From: Rodentibacter pneumotropicus DSM 21403 | Lineage (GTDB): Bacteria; Pseudomonadota; Gammaproteobacteria; Enterobacterales; Pasteurellaceae | Length of the DNA: 64,000 bases | NCBI RefSeq assembly: GCF_000379905.1 | Contig: NZ_KB904041.1 | Span: 198,825 to 262,824 of the forward strand | Reading direction: 5' to 3' | Shown: positions 36,331-46,827 of the stretch, one piece after another | How the letters are laid out: the number at the start of each line of letters is the position of its first letter | Numbering within the stretch: position 1 is the stretch's first letter | Notes under the pieces: model-generated | Database searches by the model: none | Told to the model about the DNA's origin: nothing | The model's input: the letters and a program-made list of their open reading frames with translations, nothing else | Translations under genes and position numbers: made by a program

Positions 36331-36639
36331 GCTGAAAATGGACAATGCACGCAAAAACAGATTGGCGAGGAATGGTATATCCCAAAACAAACCATATTCA
36401 ACATTTGTAAGGAATATCGTGAGAAAGGCTGGATTGAATTTTTTGAAAGCCAAAGTGATAAACGTGAAAAAATTATGCGTCTAACCGAATCAGGCAAACA
36501 ACAAGCAGAACCGATTTATCAAGCGACGGTTATCTTATTTGAACGGGTATTTAATGCATTTGGTCAGCAAAAAACCGCTCAATTATTTGCATTGATGGGG
36601 GAGTTTAATCGGATTTGGCGGACGGAGATTGAGAAGTGA
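36331..36639 (+). pseudogene. C-terminal two-thirds of a MarR-family regulator
   Basis: The plus-strand frame from GCT at 36331 reads AENGQCTQKQIGEEWYIPKQ, then TIFNICKEYREKGWIEFFES, QSDKREKIMRLTESGKQQAE and an ending of NRIWRTEIEK with a TGA. This covers the recognition helix, the wing (DKREK.MRLTE) and the dimerisation helix of a MarR regulator. The N-terminal helices and start codon are missing because the sequence jumps directly into the ABC remnant. It is presumably untranslated. Confidence 0.75.
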
Positions 36640-36642
36640 TAA

Positions 36643-36670
36643 AAAGTGCGGTTGAATTTGACCGCACTTT
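36643..36670. terminator. inverted uptake-signal terminator near ppc
   Basis: AAAGTGCGGT (36643-36652) and ACCGCACTTT (36661-36670) form a 10-bp stem with an 8-nt loop. It lies 16 bp beyond the ppc stop on the minus strand and just after the MarR remnant on the plus strand. Confidence 0.8.
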
Positions 36671-36686
36671 ATTATTGGTTGCTCTA

Positions 36687-39326
36687 CTAACCCGTATTAC
36701 GCATTCCTGCTGCAATACCCGTGATGGTGATCATCAAGGCCTGTTCCACATCAGGATTTGGGTGATCCGGATTTTCACGGAAACGGTGGAGGAGTTCCAC
36801 TTGGAGAAGATTGAGCGGATCCGTGTAGATATTACGTAGTGCAATAGATTCAGCAATCCATTGTAAATCGGACATAAGCTCATTACGATGAGAGAGGGAA
36901 AGCACCGTTTGAATATCCGCTTGCAATTGTTGGCGTAGATTTTCACCTAAATACCAAAGTTCTTTTTTCACCAAACGTTGATCATATTGTTGTGAAAGCC
37001 AGCTGTCAGATTTGCTGAATACCATTTCTAACATCCCGATTCGGGTGGAGAAAAACGGCCATGTTTGGCACATTTCTTCAATAATCTCACCTTTGCCGTT
37101 TTCAATCACTTGACGCACTGCTGCGCCTGCCCCTAACCATGCCGGTAACATTAAGCGGTTTTGCATCCAAGCAAAAATCCAAGGAATGGCTCGAAGGCTT
37201 TCAACCCCGCCATTCGGATTACGTTTTGCCGGGCGTGAACCCAGTGGTAATTTAGAGAGTTCTTGCTCCGGTGTAGCACTGCGGAAGTAAGGGACAAAGT
37301 CTTTATCGCCACGCACCACATCACGGTAGATTTTGCAAGAAATAGTAGAAAGTTCATCCATGACGGCACGCCATTCCGCTTTAGGTTCTGGTGGCGGTAG
37401 GAGATTGGCCTCTAAAATTGCGCTGGCGTAAAGGTCGAAGGTTTCCACTGCCACCGCCGGTAAACCGAGTTTAAAACGGATCATTTCCCCTTGTTCAGTG
37501 ACACGCAAACCATTTTTCAATGAGCGTGGCGGTTGAGAAAGTAGCGCTGCATGAGCCGGTGCACCGCCACGACCGATTGTGCCGCCACGTCCGTGGAATA
37601 AGGTGAGTTCAATCCCAAGTTTTTCGGTTAAATTCACAAGGGCTTCTTGGGCACGATATTGCGCCCAGGAGGCGGCTATCATTCCGGCATCTTTGGCAGA
37701 ATCCGAATAGCCGATCATCACCATTTGGCGGTTGTTAATCACGCCTCGATACCAACCAATATTGAAAAGTTGGGTCATTACTTCTTCTGCTGCATCCAAA
37801 TCATCTAAGGTTTCAAACAGGGGCACTACGGGGATATGGTGAGGAACACCGGCTTCTTTCAGTAATAAATGAACGGCAAGTACATCGGATGCACTACGTG
37901 CCATAGAAATCACATAACAGGCTATCACTCCTTGTTTTTGTTCCGCAACCACTTTACAGGTATCAAGAATTTCTTGTGTTTCGGCGGAAGGTGTCCAATT
38001 TTGAGGAATGAGTGGACGGCGTGAACTTAATTCACGAATTAAGAAGGCTTGTTTATCTTCCTCAGTCCATTGGGAATAATCACCCAAACCGATATAGCGG
38101 GTTATTTCTGCAATGGCATCAGTATGACGGGTACTTTCTTGACGAATATCCATTTGTGACAAGGTGACACCAAAGCAACGGATACGATGTAAAATATCAA
38201 GTAATGAACCGTTTGCAATAATACGCATACCACATGCCATAAGGGATTGATAACAATCGTAAAGGGGTTCCCAAAGTTGGTTATCTTCTAAAATAATGTC
38301 ACTTTTTGTTACACGGGGCAGGCGATCGGCAAGGAGATCATCAAAGTAAGCGAGGGTGGTGGTGAGTTTTGTTCGTAAGCCTTTTACAACGGTACGATAC
38401 GGCTCTAAATGATCGCCATATTTCACGCGAAATTCATTAGTACATTTCACCATGGAAAGCTCATCAACTAGCTTGCAGATATCTTGTAGAAATAAATCTG
38501 CGGCTTTCCAACGGGCAAAATTCAGCACTTTTCGGGTAATTTGAGCGGTAACAAACGGATTGCCGTCACGGTCGCCACCCATCCAAGAAGAAATACGCAC
38601 CGGTTTCAATCCCACCGGTAAATCATAACCTAAAAATTCACGTGCATTTTCATTTAATTGACGAAGAAATTCCGGCACGGCTTGCCAAAGGCTATTTTCC
38701 AACATGGCGAATCCCCATTTTGCTTCATCAAAAGGGGTTGGACGAACCGTACGAATTTCATTGGTATGCCAAGCTTCGGCAATTAAACGAAGGAGCAGAC
38801 GTTCAATTACGCTGCGTTCTTTTTGGGTGAGATCACCATGTTCCAATTTGCTTAAACATTTGTTGATTTCAACGTGTTTGTGGATGAGTGAACGGCGTGT
38901 AGTTTCGGTCGGGTGTGCGGTTAATACAAGTTCGATTAAGAGTTTTTCAATGGTTTTATAAACTTCTTCTTTCGAAGCATTTTCCGTTTTTAAACGTGTA
39001 AATAAGGCGTGTAAAGAGCGTTCTGAAGGGGCTTTTTGTGAATGTTCACGGGATATGGTTTGATATTGTTCAGCAATATTTGTTAGATTCAAAAATTGAC
39101 TGAATGCGCGTGCCACAGGAATAATATTATCCGTTGAAATATTCGCCAGTGTCTTGAGCAATGCTTGGCGTGCATTGTCATCACCCGCACGGGAATCACG
39201 GGATAACTTGCGGATATTCTCGATAAGTTCAAGAATATCGGCGCCTTGTGCATCGTTAATGGTTTCTCCGAGAAAACGTCCTAACATATTGATGTTATTA
39301 CGTAGAGTAGCATACTCTTGTGTCAT
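36687..39326 (-). CDS. ppc: phosphoenolpyruvate carboxylase
   Basis: This anaplerotic enzyme makes oxaloacetate from PEP and bicarbonate. It has 879 residues, close to E. coli Ppc (883). The catalytic His is in [14 protein letters not shown] near residue 138. Other motifs are [24 protein letters not shown] and the glycine-rich [14 protein letters not shown] near residue 580. The C-terminal aspartate-inhibitor region ends at the conserved AAGMRNTG. It is monocistronic. Together with aspC it would supply aspartate. Confidence 0.97.
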   Translation of the reverse strand: MTQEYATLRNNINMLGRFLGETINDAQGADILELIENIRKLSRDSRAGDDNARQALLKTLANISTDNIIPVARAFSQFLNLTNIAEQYQTISREHSQKAPSERSLHALFTRLKTENASKEEVYKTIEKLLIELVLTAHPTETTRRSLIHKHVEINKCLSKLEHGDLTQKERSVIERLLLRLIAEAWHTNEIRTVRPTPFDEAKWGFAMLENSLWQAVPEFLRQLNENAREFLGYDLPVGLKPVRISSWMGGDRDGNPFVTAQITRKVLNFARWKAADLFLQDICKLVDELSMVKCTNEFRVKYGDHLEPYRTVVKGLRTKLTTTLAYFDDLLADRLPRVTKSDIILEDNQLWEPLYDCYQSLMACGMRIIANGSLLDILHRIRCFGVTLSQMDIRQESTRHTDAIAEITRYIGLGDYSQWTEEDKQAFLIRELSSRRPLIPQNWTPSAETQEILDTCKVVAEQKQGVIACYVISMARSASDVLAVHLLLKEAGVPHHIPVVPLFETLDDLDAAEEVMTQLFNIGWYRGVINNRQMVMIGYSDSAKDAGMIAASWAQYRAQEALVNLTEKLGIELTLFHGRGGTIGRGGAPAHAALLSQPPRSLKNGLRVTEQGEMIRFKLGLPAVAVETFDLYASAILEANLLPPPEPKAEWRAVMDELSTISCKIYRDVVRGDKDFVPYFRSATPEQELSKLPLGSRPAKRNPNGGVESLRAIPWIFAWMQNRLMLPAWLGAGAAVRQVIENGKGEIIEEMCQTWPFFSTRIGMLEMVFSKSDSWLSQQYDQRLVKKELWYLGENLRQQLQADIQTVLSLSHRNELMSDLQWIAESIALRNIYTDPLNLLQVELLHRFRENPDHPNPDVEQALMITITGIAAGMRNTG

Positions 39327-39454
39327 ACAAACTCCTAAAATTAAAGTAAAAAATAAAACTAGGCGTAGATATAACTAAAAATAGGTGTTCGGTCAAACCT
39401 TATAAGAGAAAAGATTGATGAAGAACAGAAAAAATAAATTTTTTCTTAAAAAGC

Positions 39455-39487
39455 GACCGCACTTTTTACATAACATAAAGTGCGGTC
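39455..39487 (-). terminator. inverted uptake-signal terminator after purR
   Basis: GACCGCACTTT and AAAGTGCGGTC form an 11-bp stem directly downstream of the purR stop codon, with A/T runs outside. Confidence 0.8.
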
Positions 39488-39502
39488 ATTTTTTAGTGGG
39501 TT

Positions 39503-40519
39503 TTATGAAATGGTTTTAACGGATTTTCTCACAACCAGCTCGGGATGAATATCAATGCGGCTTTGAGGCTGTGCTAAGTCATCTTTATCTTTTTGTGAAA
39601 TACGCTCAAATAATAAATTCACCGCTTGCGCACCTAATCGGGATTTAGATTGGTGGACCGTTGTGAGTGGAGGGGCATAAAAACGTGATGAATGAATATT
39701 GTCGTAACCAATGACAGAAATATCATCCGGCACACGTAACCCTTTTTCTGTGATGGCAGAAATCGCACCTAATGCCATGACATCATTACAGCAGAATACG
39801 GCAGTGGGTAAGTCTGCTTGAGCAAGGATTTTGTTCATACATTCATAACCGTCTTCGGGTTCAAAATGACCTTCCATTACCCAATCTTTATTAATTGCCA
39901 GATTTGCTTCCGCCATAGCTTTCTCAAAACCTTCGTAACGGGTTCTTGCTGTGGTTTTGCTCAGTTCACCTGCAATAATGCCGATTTTTTTATGACCGCA
40001 ATCAAGTAAATGTTTTGTCGCCAAATAACCGCCGGTAAAGCTGTTATCATCGATAATATCTGTGTCGCCATTAGGTCCCCAATCCATTACGACCATAGGT
40101 ACGCTGGAAAAATTGGAAAGTAAATCAAGGGAAGTTTGGGTATATTCGGAACACATCACAAGTAAGCCGTCCACCCGTTTCTTAGCTAACATTTCTAAAT
40201 GATTTTTAATTTTTTCAGGATCATTTTGAGTGTTACATAGAAAGAGGGAATAGCCTTGTCGATAGCAATGTTCTTCTACCGCATGAATAATTTCGGCAAA
40301 GTAAGGGGCTTCACTGGTTGTAACAATCATTCCGATAGATTTGGTGGTATTGACTTTTAAACTTCTGGCAACTGCACTAGGGGAATATTTTAAGGTTTTA
40401 ATCGCGTGCTGAACGGCTTCTTCCGTTTCTTTTGCAACAAATCGGGTTTTATTGATTACATGGGAAACGGTGGTTGTAGATACCCCCGCCATCTTTGCCA
40501 CATCTTTAATCGTTGCCAT
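39503..40519 (-). CDS. purR: purine repressor PurR
   Basis: This LacI-family repressor binds hypoxanthine or guanine and shuts off purine synthesis genes. It has 338 residues. The N-terminal helix-turn-helix and hinge read [20 protein letters not shown] and continue to [18 protein letters not shown]. The periplasmic-binding-protein-like core follows, with [15 protein letters not shown] and [22 protein letters not shown]. It is closely similar to E. coli PurR. Its likely target in this window is the purEK operator at 30751-30766. Confidence 0.96.
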   Translation of the reverse strand: MATIKDVAKMAGVSTTTVSHVINKTRFVAKETEEAVQHAIKTLKYSPSAVARSLKVNTTKSIGMIVTTSEAPYFAEIIHAVEEHCYRQGYSLFLCNTQNDPEKIKNHLEMLAKKRVDGLLVMCSEYTQTSLDLLSNFSSVPMVVMDWGPNGDTDIIDDNSFTGGYLATKHLLDCGHKKIGIIAGELSKTTARTRYEGFEKAMAEANLAINKDWVMEGHFEPEDGYECMNKILAQADLPTAVFCCNDVMALGAISAITEKGLRVPDDISVIGYDNIHSSRFYAPPLTTVHQSKSRLGAQAVNLLFERISQKDKDDLAQPQSRIDIHPELVVRKSVKTIS

Positions 40520-40669
40520 AAGTTTGATTTTCCTTAAAAAAAATTTTTCCCATTATAAGGATTGTTTGAGAATAGTTAAGTGGATAACAAAAATTTTTTA
40601 AAAAAAGGTCGTTTTTTTTCTTTTTCTTGCTAGAATGGCGAGGATTCAACATCAATTTAAGGAGAAAAT

Positions 40670-40750
40670 ATGAGTGATTTTGGTTATGCGATGATCGCAG
40701 TGGTGTTAAGTATGTCTTTTATTGTTGGCTTAACACTTTCTATCTTTTAA
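40670..40750 (+). CDS. 26-residue single-pass membrane microprotein (YnhF-like context)
   Basis: A short ORF with an excellent ribosome site (AAGGAGA, four to five bases before ATG) encodes MSDFGYAMIAVVLSMSFIVG followed by LTLSIF and a stop. It is one hydrophobic helix with a polar N-terminus. A TAGAAT -10 candidate lies at 40631-40636 and a terminator starts 22 bp after the stop, so it looks like an independent transcription unit. It diverges from purR. E. coli has a similarly small membrane protein, YnhF (29 residues), beside purR; homology is suggested by context and character only. Confidence 0.7.
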   Translation: MSDFGYAMIAVVLSMSFIVGLTLSIF

Positions 40751-40771
40751 TAATTCAGATAGGCTTTTATC

Positions 40772-40811
40772 ATCACCGCATTTTGGGGTTTCAAAGTGCG
40801 GTGATTTTTTT
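40772..40811 (+). terminator. terminator after the 26-residue ORF
   Basis: ATCACCGCA and TGCGGTGAT form a 9-bp perfect stem around a partly paired loop and are followed by TTTTTT. The arms are modified uptake signals. Confidence 0.85.
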
Positions 40812-40885
40812 CGGTGTTTTTTGCGTGAGAATTAAAAATATGGTAAAACTAACGTCGTTTTATTCATAACTAAATAGGAAGTACA

Positions 40886-41713
40886 ATGTCAAATTTACAA
40901 GCAATTATTGAGTCTGCTTTTGAAAAACGTGCGGATATTACGCCAAAAACAGTAGATACAGAAACTCGTGCTGCGATTGAAGAAGTAATCGAAGGTTTGG
41001 ATAGTGGAAAATATCGTGTGGCAGAAAAAATTGATGGTGAGTGGGTGACCCACCAATGGTTAAAAAAAGCGGTATTGCTTTCATTCCGCATCAATAACAA
41101 CGAAATTATTGACGGTGCAGAAACAAAATATTACGACAAAGTGGCATTAAAATTTGCCGATTACACTGAAGAACGTTTCCAACAAGAAGGATTCCGTGTG
41201 GTGCCGTCTGCCACCGTGCGTAAGGGGGCATATATCTCTAAAAACTGTGTTTTAATGCCGTCTTATGTCAATATCGGTGCTTATGTGGGTGAAGGCACGA
41301 TGGTAGATACTTGGGCAACGGTAGGTTCCTGTGCTCAAATCGGTAAAAATGTTCACTTATCCGGTGGTGTAGGAATCGGTGGGGTATTAGAGCCGTTACA
41401 GGCGAATCCGACTATCATTGGTGATAACTGCTTTATCGGTGCTCGTTCTGAAGTGGTTGAAGGTGTCATTGTTGAAGACGGTTGTGTGATTTCAATGGGG
41501 GTATTCATTGGTCAATCCACCAAAATTTATGATCGTGAAACCGGTGAAATTCATTACGGTCGTGTACCGGCAGGATCTGTGGTGGTTTCGGGCAGCCTTC
41601 CATCAAAATGCGGTAAATACAGCCTTTACTGTGCGGTAATCGTGAAAAAAGTGGATGCGAAAACCCTAGGTAAAGTCGGCATCAACGAATTGTTGCGTTC
41701 TATTGAAGAATAA
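40886..41713 (+). CDS. dapD: tetrahydrodipicolinate N-succinyltransferase
   Basis: DapD succinylates tetrahydrodipicolinate in the lysine/diaminopimelate pathway, which also feeds peptidoglycan. It has 275 residues, with an N-terminal helical domain and then a left-handed beta helix of hexapeptide repeats ([39 protein letters not shown], residues ~130-170). The acceptor-site region is [21 protein letters not shown]. It ends at an uptake-signal-like terminator. Confidence 0.96.
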   Translation: MSNLQAIIESAFEKRADITPKTVDTETRAAIEEVIEGLDSGKYRVAEKIDGEWVTHQWLKKAVLLSFRINNNEIIDGAETKYYDKVALKFADYTEERFQQEGFRVVPSATVRKGAYISKNCVLMPSYVNIGAYVGEGTMVDTWATVGSCAQIGKNVHLSGGVGIGGVLEPLQANPTIIGDNCFIGARSEVVEGVIVEDGCVISMGVFIGQSTKIYDRETGEIHYGRVPAGSVVVSGSLPSKCGKYSLYCAVIVKKVDAKTLGKVGINELLRSIEE

Positions 41714-41734
41714 GTAAAAATTCTCACAAAAAAC

Positions 41735-41770
41735 AAACCGCACTTTGTCGTCACAAAATGCGGTTTTTTA
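41735..41770. terminator. terminator between dapD and tehB
   Basis: AAACCGCA and TGCGGTTT form an 8-bp stem followed by T6 on the plus strand. One arm carries a complete uptake signal, the other a degenerate one. Confidence 0.8.
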
Positions 41771-41787
41771 TTTTATAAACCAAATAG

Positions 41788-42648
41788 TTATTTCTTTTTA
41801 GCTAACATTGTCACAAATTTCATTTTTATACGATTGCCGTTCTCATCGGTTTTATGTAATTCACCCATTTCTTCGTTGTATTTAATCAATTCCCAATCTT
41901 GATAATAATCTCTCAGTTCATTTTCTTTAAAGGTAAAAGAGAAGGGCAAAGGGCAAGGCACATCATCCGTGGACATTGCCGCAACAATTAAATTGTACCC
42001 GCCGATATTAGTATGTTCCTGCATATTTTTGATAATTGCCGGTATGAGTTCGCGGTTTAAGAACATAAATACCACAGTAGAAAGAATAAAATCGTAGTTT
42101 TCCTGAATATTGGCGGTATTAATATCGTAAAGTGCGGTTGAAATATTGAGATTTTCCTTTTCTTTTGTTTCGTTTAAGAAAGCAAGGCTGTTTTCATTGT
42201 GATCCCAAGAAGTGACATCAAAGCCCAGTAAACTTAGAAAGAGGGAATTTCTGCCTTGACCGCAGCCGAGATCTAAGGTTTTACAAGGTTTGATGATATT
42301 GACCGCACTTTTCACTTCGGAATGTGTTGCTGTCATATTGTATTTTTTGTTGAAGTAATCTTCTTTTTTGCAATAAAACCCAAGGGTACATTCCAAATCA
42401 TCGGTTAAGGCTTCCACCCGATGCCAAGCTTGCGGTTCAACAAATGGGGTGTCTGTTTCTGGCGTGAAAATATGTTCGGCAATAATATTGCCTTCTTCCG
42501 TTAATTCATAAAATTTTAGCTTACCTTTTAGCACGTTCACCTTTCCCCAAGTACCGACTTTGGTATTGTGCTTTTCTTGAAACATTTGGGGGAGTTTGTT
42601 TTTTGTCCAAATCGGCATTTGTTTATAGCAGATTAATTCGCTTTTCAT
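41788..42648 (-). CDS. tehB: tellurite resistance methyltransferase TehB
   Basis: This is an SAM-dependent methyltransferase involved in tellurite and oxidative-stress resistance. It has 286 residues, the same length as H. influenzae TehB. It has an N-terminal cupin-like domain (DUF1971 type, residues ~1-95, WHRVEALTDDLECTLGFYCK). The methyltransferase domain follows, with motif I KTLDLGCGQGRNSLFLSLLG near residue 123. The start at 42648 has GGAG upstream. No tehA lies beside it. Confidence 0.93.
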   Translation of the reverse strand: MKSELICYKQMPIWTKNKLPQMFQEKHNTKVGTWGKVNVLKGKLKFYELTEEGNIIAEHIFTPETDTPFVEPQAWHRVEALTDDLECTLGFYCKKEDYFNKKYNMTATHSEVKSAVNIIKPCKTLDLGCGQGRNSLFLSLLGFDVTSWDHNENSLAFLNETKEKENLNISTALYDINTANIQENYDFILSTVVFMFLNRELIPAIIKNMQEHTNIGGYNLIVAAMSTDDVPCPLPFSFTFKENELRDYYQDWELIKYNEEMGELHKTDENGNRIKMKFVTMLAKKK

Positions 42649-42718
42649 TGTGATCTCCAAATAAGTTAAATAGTTGAGATTTATAGAGGTTATATGTTTT
42701 GAATTTTCAATGGAAAAC

Positions 42719-42743
42719 TAAAAAAGGCGACAGAATGTCGCCC
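42719..42743 (-). terminator. terminator of metG
   Basis: GGGCGACA-TTC-TGTCGCC on the minus strand is followed by a U6 run. It lies about 19 bp after the metG stop. Confidence 0.88.
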
Positions 42744-42761
42744 GAATAAATCCTTAATTGA

Positions 42762-44810
42762 TTACTTCACCTGCATACCGGCTGTGACACCACTGTCTGC
42801 AGAAAGTAAGAATAAATCACTGCCACCGCTGCCAGCAGAAAGAATCATTCCTTCCGATACGCCGAATTTCATTTTGCGTGGTGCAAGATTTGCGACCATA
42901 ATCACAAATCGACCTTCTAATTCTTCCGGATTGCTATAAGCGGCTTTGATGCCGGAGAATACTTGGCGGGTATGATTACCAAGGTCTAATTCAAAACGTA
43001 AAAGTTTATTGGATTCCGGTACTGCTTCGCATTTCAGCACTTTTGCCACCCGCATATCCAATTTAGCAAAATCATCAATAGTGATAGTGTCGGCAATAGG
43101 TTCTACATTAGAAAGTGCGGTCGATTTTGACGCAGTTTTTTCTGCTGCTTTATTGCTTTCGGCAAATAACGCTTTTGTTTCATTAACTACCGCATCAATT
43201 TGTTTTTTCTCTAAACGGGAGAAAAGGGCTTTAAATGGTGAAAGGGTATGCCCAAGCAAAGGTTGGTGAAGATTATCCCAACGCAATTCACTTTGTAAGA
43301 AACCTTCTGATCGTTCTGCCAGTTTTGGTAATACCGGTTTTAAATAGGTCATCAATATGCGGAATAATTCGATTCCCATAGAGCAGACTGCTTGTAGCTC
43401 AGCTTCTCTACCTTCTTCTTTTGCGATCACCCATGGGGCTTTATCGTCAATATATTTGTTGGCTTTATCTGCCAATGCCATAATTTCACGAATTGCTTTA
43501 TTAAATTCCCGTGTTTCATAATAGCTTGAGATTTGTTCTGCCCGAGCAGTAAATTCTGCAAATAACGCTTCATCTTCTAATTGATCTGCTAATTTTCCGC
43601 CAAAACGTTTTGCGATAAAGCTTGCATTGCGTGATGCCAAATTCACCAGTTTGTTGACAATATCAGTGTTTACGCGTTGGACAAAATCCTCTAAATTGAA
43701 ATCCAAATCTTCAATGCGATTATTGATTTTTGCCGCATAGTAATAACGTAAACACTCAGGATCAATGTGATTCAAATAGGTACTGGCTTGAATGAATGTT
43801 CCACGGGATTTTGACATTTTCGCGCCATCAACGGTGACATAACCATGGGCAAATACATTCGTCGGTTTACGATAGCTACTGCCTTCTAACATGGCAGGCC
43901 AAAATAGGCTGTGAAAATAGACAATATCTTTTCCTATAAAATGATAAAGTTCCGCCTCGCTGTTTTCTGCCCAAAACTCATTGAAATCAATGCCTTCACG
44001 ATCACAAAGATTTTTGAACGATGCCATATAACCAATGGGGGCATCCAACCAGACATAGAAGAATTTATCCTTTGCTCCCGGAATTTCAAAACCAAAATAA
44101 GGCGCATCACGGGAAATATCCCATTGTTGTAAACCGCTTTCAAACCATTCTTGCATTTTGTTAGCGATTTCAGGTTGGAGGGAACCGGAACGCGTCCATT
44201 CTTGTAACATATTCTCAAATGCCGGTAAATCAAAGAAAAAGTGTTCAGATTCTTTTACAACAGGTGTCGCACCGGATACAGCAGAACGTGGATTAATTAA
44301 ATCCATTGGGCTATAAGTGGAAGCACAGACTTCGCAGTTATCGCCATATTGATCTTCCGCTTTGCATTTCGGACAAGTACCTTTCACAAAACGATCAGGC
44401 AAAAACATATTTTTTTCAGGATCATAAAGTTGAGCAATCACTTTGCTTTTGATGAAACCCTTTGATTTTAATTTGTTATAAATTTCTGCGGTGATTTGTT
44501 TATTTTCTTCGCTGTGTGTGGAGTGGTAATTATCAAAACTAATATTAAAACCGGCAAAGTCACGTACATGATCCGCTTTCGCTTTAGCGATTAATTCTTC
44601 CGGTGTGATACCTAATTTATCGGCATTCAACATAATTGGCGTACCATGGGCATCATCGGCACACACAAAATAAATTTTGTTGCCACGCATACGTTGAAAA
44701 CGCACCCAAATATCCGCTTGAATGTGTTCTAGCATATGACCTAAATGGATTGCTCCATTGGCGTAAGGCAAGGCACAAGTGACTAAAATTTTACGGGGTT
44801 GGTCTGTCAT
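42762..44810 (-). CDS. metG: methionyl-tRNA synthetase
   Basis: MetG charges tRNA-Met and initiator tRNA. It has 682 residues. The class I HIGH motif is [15 protein letters not shown] near residue 20. The zinc-knuckle Cys residues are in [17 protein letters not shown] near 146. KMSKS is in [11 protein letters not shown] near 335. The C-terminal EMAP/Arc1p-like tRNA-binding domain starts at about residue 580 ([17 protein letters not shown]). It is divergent from apbC, the same metG/mrp pairing as in E. coli. Confidence 0.97.
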   Translation of the reverse strand: MTDQPRKILVTCALPYANGAIHLGHMLEHIQADIWVRFQRMRGNKIYFVCADDAHGTPIMLNADKLGITPEELIAKAKADHVRDFAGFNISFDNYHSTHSEENKQITAEIYNKLKSKGFIKSKVIAQLYDPEKNMFLPDRFVKGTCPKCKAEDQYGDNCEVCASTYSPMDLINPRSAVSGATPVVKESEHFFFDLPAFENMLQEWTRSGSLQPEIANKMQEWFESGLQQWDISRDAPYFGFEIPGAKDKFFYVWLDAPIGYMASFKNLCDREGIDFNEFWAENSEAELYHFIGKDIVYFHSLFWPAMLEGSSYRKPTNVFAHGYVTVDGAKMSKSRGTFIQASTYLNHIDPECLRYYYAAKINNRIEDLDFNLEDFVQRVNTDIVNKLVNLASRNASFIAKRFGGKLADQLEDEALFAEFTARAEQISSYYETREFNKAIREIMALADKANKYIDDKAPWVIAKEEGREAELQAVCSMGIELFRILMTYLKPVLPKLAERSEGFLQSELRWDNLHQPLLGHTLSPFKALFSRLEKKQIDAVVNETKALFAESNKAAEKTASKSTALSNVEPIADTITIDDFAKLDMRVAKVLKCEAVPESNKLLRFELDLGNHTRQVFSGIKAAYSNPEELEGRFVIMVANLAPRKMKFGVSEGMILSAGSGGSDLFLLSADSGVTAGMQVK

Positions 44811-44964
44811 TATTTATTCTCTTTTATTACACAAAAAATTGCTCGTTATCTTACCCGATAAACGTTATTTTTTCTAGTTCGCCACATTTTGTCTTAACAG
44901 AGTGGGATTAAAGTGGTTAAATATGCCCGACGAATTTACTCCATTATTTTAATAGGACTTTATT

Positions 44965-46077
44965 ATGGCAATCTTTTTTTCTGAAAATATCGGTTCAGAA
45001 CAACAGAGCGAGCTTCTCCAGCTCTTTCAACATTTTACCCATCCCAGCCTACAAAAAGATCTCATTGCGCTAAATGCCCTAAAAAAAGTAGAGAAAGGAG
45101 GGGAAACATTACGCATTGAATTGCAACTTCCGTTTGCGTGGAATAGTGGTGTGGCGCAACTGAAACAATCAATCTCTGATGAGCTATTAAAGGCAGCAGA
45201 TTGCAAAGTGATCAAATGGGAAGTGAATTATCAAATTGCCACCTTAAAACGTGCGAATAATCAACCTGCGGTAAAAGGTGTAAAAAATATCATTGCGGTG
45301 ACATCAGGAAAAGGGGGCGTAGGAAAATCCAGTGTTTCAGTGAACCTAGCTCTTGCATTGCAAGCTCAGGGGGCTCGTGTCGGTATTTTAGATGCGGATA
45401 TTTACGGTCCATCTGTCCCACATATGCTTGGCGCACCTCATCAACGCCCGACATCACCTGATAATCAACATATCATCCCAATTAAAGCTCATGGTTTATC
45501 GGCGAACTCTATTGGTTTTCTAATGGATGAAGACAGTGCAACGATTTGGCGTGGTCCAATGGCAAGTAGTGCATTAAGCCAATTACTCAACGAAACCCTA
45601 TGGGATAGCTTAGATTATTTGGTCATCGATATGCCTCCCGGCACCGGTGATATTCAACTTACCCTGTCACAACAAATTCCGGTAACCGGTGCCGTAGTGG
45701 TAACAACACCGCAAGATATTGCATTACTTGATGCAGTAAAAGGGGTCTCAATGTTTGAACGGGTATCCGTACCGGTATTAGGTATTGTGGAAAATATGTC
45801 CATTCATATTTGTAGTAAGTGCGGTCATAATGAAGCCATTTTTGGCACAGGCGGTGCTGAAAGAATGGCGGAAAAATACAATGTGAAAGTGTTGGCACAG
45901 CTGCCGTTACATATTTGTATTCGTGAAGATTTGGATGCCGGCAACCCAACAGTGGTGAATGCCCCGGAAAGTGAAATCGCACAAGCCTTCCTACAATTGG
46001 CAGAAAAAGTTTCTACCGAACTTTATTGGCAAGGTTCGGTGATTCCAAGTGAGATTTTATTTAGGGAAGTGAAGTAA
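44965..46077 (+). CDS. apbC: iron-sulfur cluster carrier protein ApbC (Mrp)
   Basis: This is a P-loop ATPase of the Mrp/NBP35 family that carries Fe-S clusters to apoproteins. It has 370 residues. A degenerate MIP18-like N-terminal domain occupies about residues 1-90. The deviant Walker A is AVTSGKGGVGKSSVSVNLALAL near residue 112. The bridging Cys pair is in HICSKCGHNEAIFGTGG near residue 290. Transcription is divergent from metG, and a terminator follows. Confidence 0.94.
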   Translation: MAIFFSENIGSEQQSELLQLFQHFTHPSLQKDLIALNALKKVEKGGETLRIELQLPFAWNSGVAQLKQSISDELLKAADCKVIKWEVNYQIATLKRANNQPAVKGVKNIIAVTSGKGGVGKSSVSVNLALALQAQGARVGILDADIYGPSVPHMLGAPHQRPTSPDNQHIIPIKAHGLSANSIGFLMDEDSATIWRGPMASSALSQLLNETLWDSLDYLVIDMPPGTGDIQLTLSQQIPVTGAVVVTTPQDIALLDAVKGVSMFERVSVPVLGIVENMSIHICSKCGHNEAIFGTGGAERMAEKYNVKVLAQLPLHICIREDLDAGNPTVVNAPESEIAQAFLQLAEKVSTELYWQGSVIPSEILFREVK

Positions 46078-46083
46078 AGATAA

Positions 46084-46106
46084 GGGCTGTGTTTACAGCC
46101 TTTTTT
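46084..46106 (+). terminator. terminator after apbC
   Basis: GGCTGT-GTTT-ACAGCC followed by T6 lies 8 bp after the apbC stop. The following 170 bp up to kdsC hold one uptake signal and nothing else recognisable. Confidence 0.8.
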
Positions 46107-46275
46107 CTCGCTTAATAAATTTTAAGCACTTAAATTTTAATTTTGTAAGTGGTTTTTATAAAAAGTGCGGTTGTTTTTTTTATTTAATCTAAATGTACTG
46201 GTATAACTGTTTAATATCGGAGAGAATGAGAAACAATCTGTCCTAGTCTTAGATGTAAAAAGGGGATTATTCCGG

Positions 46276-46818
46276 TTATTGCACCATGTTTTTGACCGAT
46301 TTTAAAAATCCCTGTGCACTGTCAAAGACCGCAGATTTGCCTTGAGCGGTTAAAATCATATCGGACATTTCACGAAATGCGCCTTTGCCGCCCTCGAGAG
46401 AAAGCACATAATCTGCGGCATTTTTCACATAAAGAGGGGCATCTGCCACGGCGAAAGAAAGCCCGCTAACGGCAAAAGCGGGGAGATCCACACTATCATC
46501 ACCAATATAAGCGGTTTCTTCCGGTTTGACGCCGGCTTGTTTCATTAATTCAAAACAGGCACTTTCTTTCTCTAATTTTCCGAGAAAGAATAAGGTTATG
46601 CCGAGATCAGCAATACGGCGGCGTAAAATCGCAGAATCTCTACCTGAAAGTACTGCAACTCGAATACCTGATTCCATCAACATTTTAATGCCTAATCCAT
46701 CACGTACATGAAAACTTTTAATGGCTTCGCCATTGGCATCATAATGTAGCAGCCCATCAGTAAGCACACCGTCCACATCGGTAATCACCAATTTAATTTT
46801 TTTGAGTTTTTGTTGCAT
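46276..46818 (-). CDS. kdsC: KDO-8-phosphate phosphatase
   Basis: KdsC is a HAD-superfamily phosphatase that converts KDO-8-P to KDO for lipid A/LOS core synthesis. It has 180 residues and no cap domain. The nucleophile motif is LVITDVDGVLTDG near residue 13. Motif II is VAVLSGRDS, and motif IV is TAYIGDDSVDLPAF near 117. It follows kdsD by 9 bp, so the two genes are co-transcribed as a KDO module. Confidence 0.95.
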   Translation of the reverse strand: MQQKLKKIKLVITDVDGVLTDGLLHYDANGEAIKSFHVRDGLGIKMLMESGIRVAVLSGRDSAILRRRIADLGITLFFLGKLEKESACFELMKQAGVKPEETAYIGDDSVDLPAFAVSGLSFAVADAPLYVKNAADYVLSLEGGKGAFREMSDMILTAQGKSAVFDSAQGFLKSVKNMVQ

Positions 46819-46827
46819 TTGATTTCC

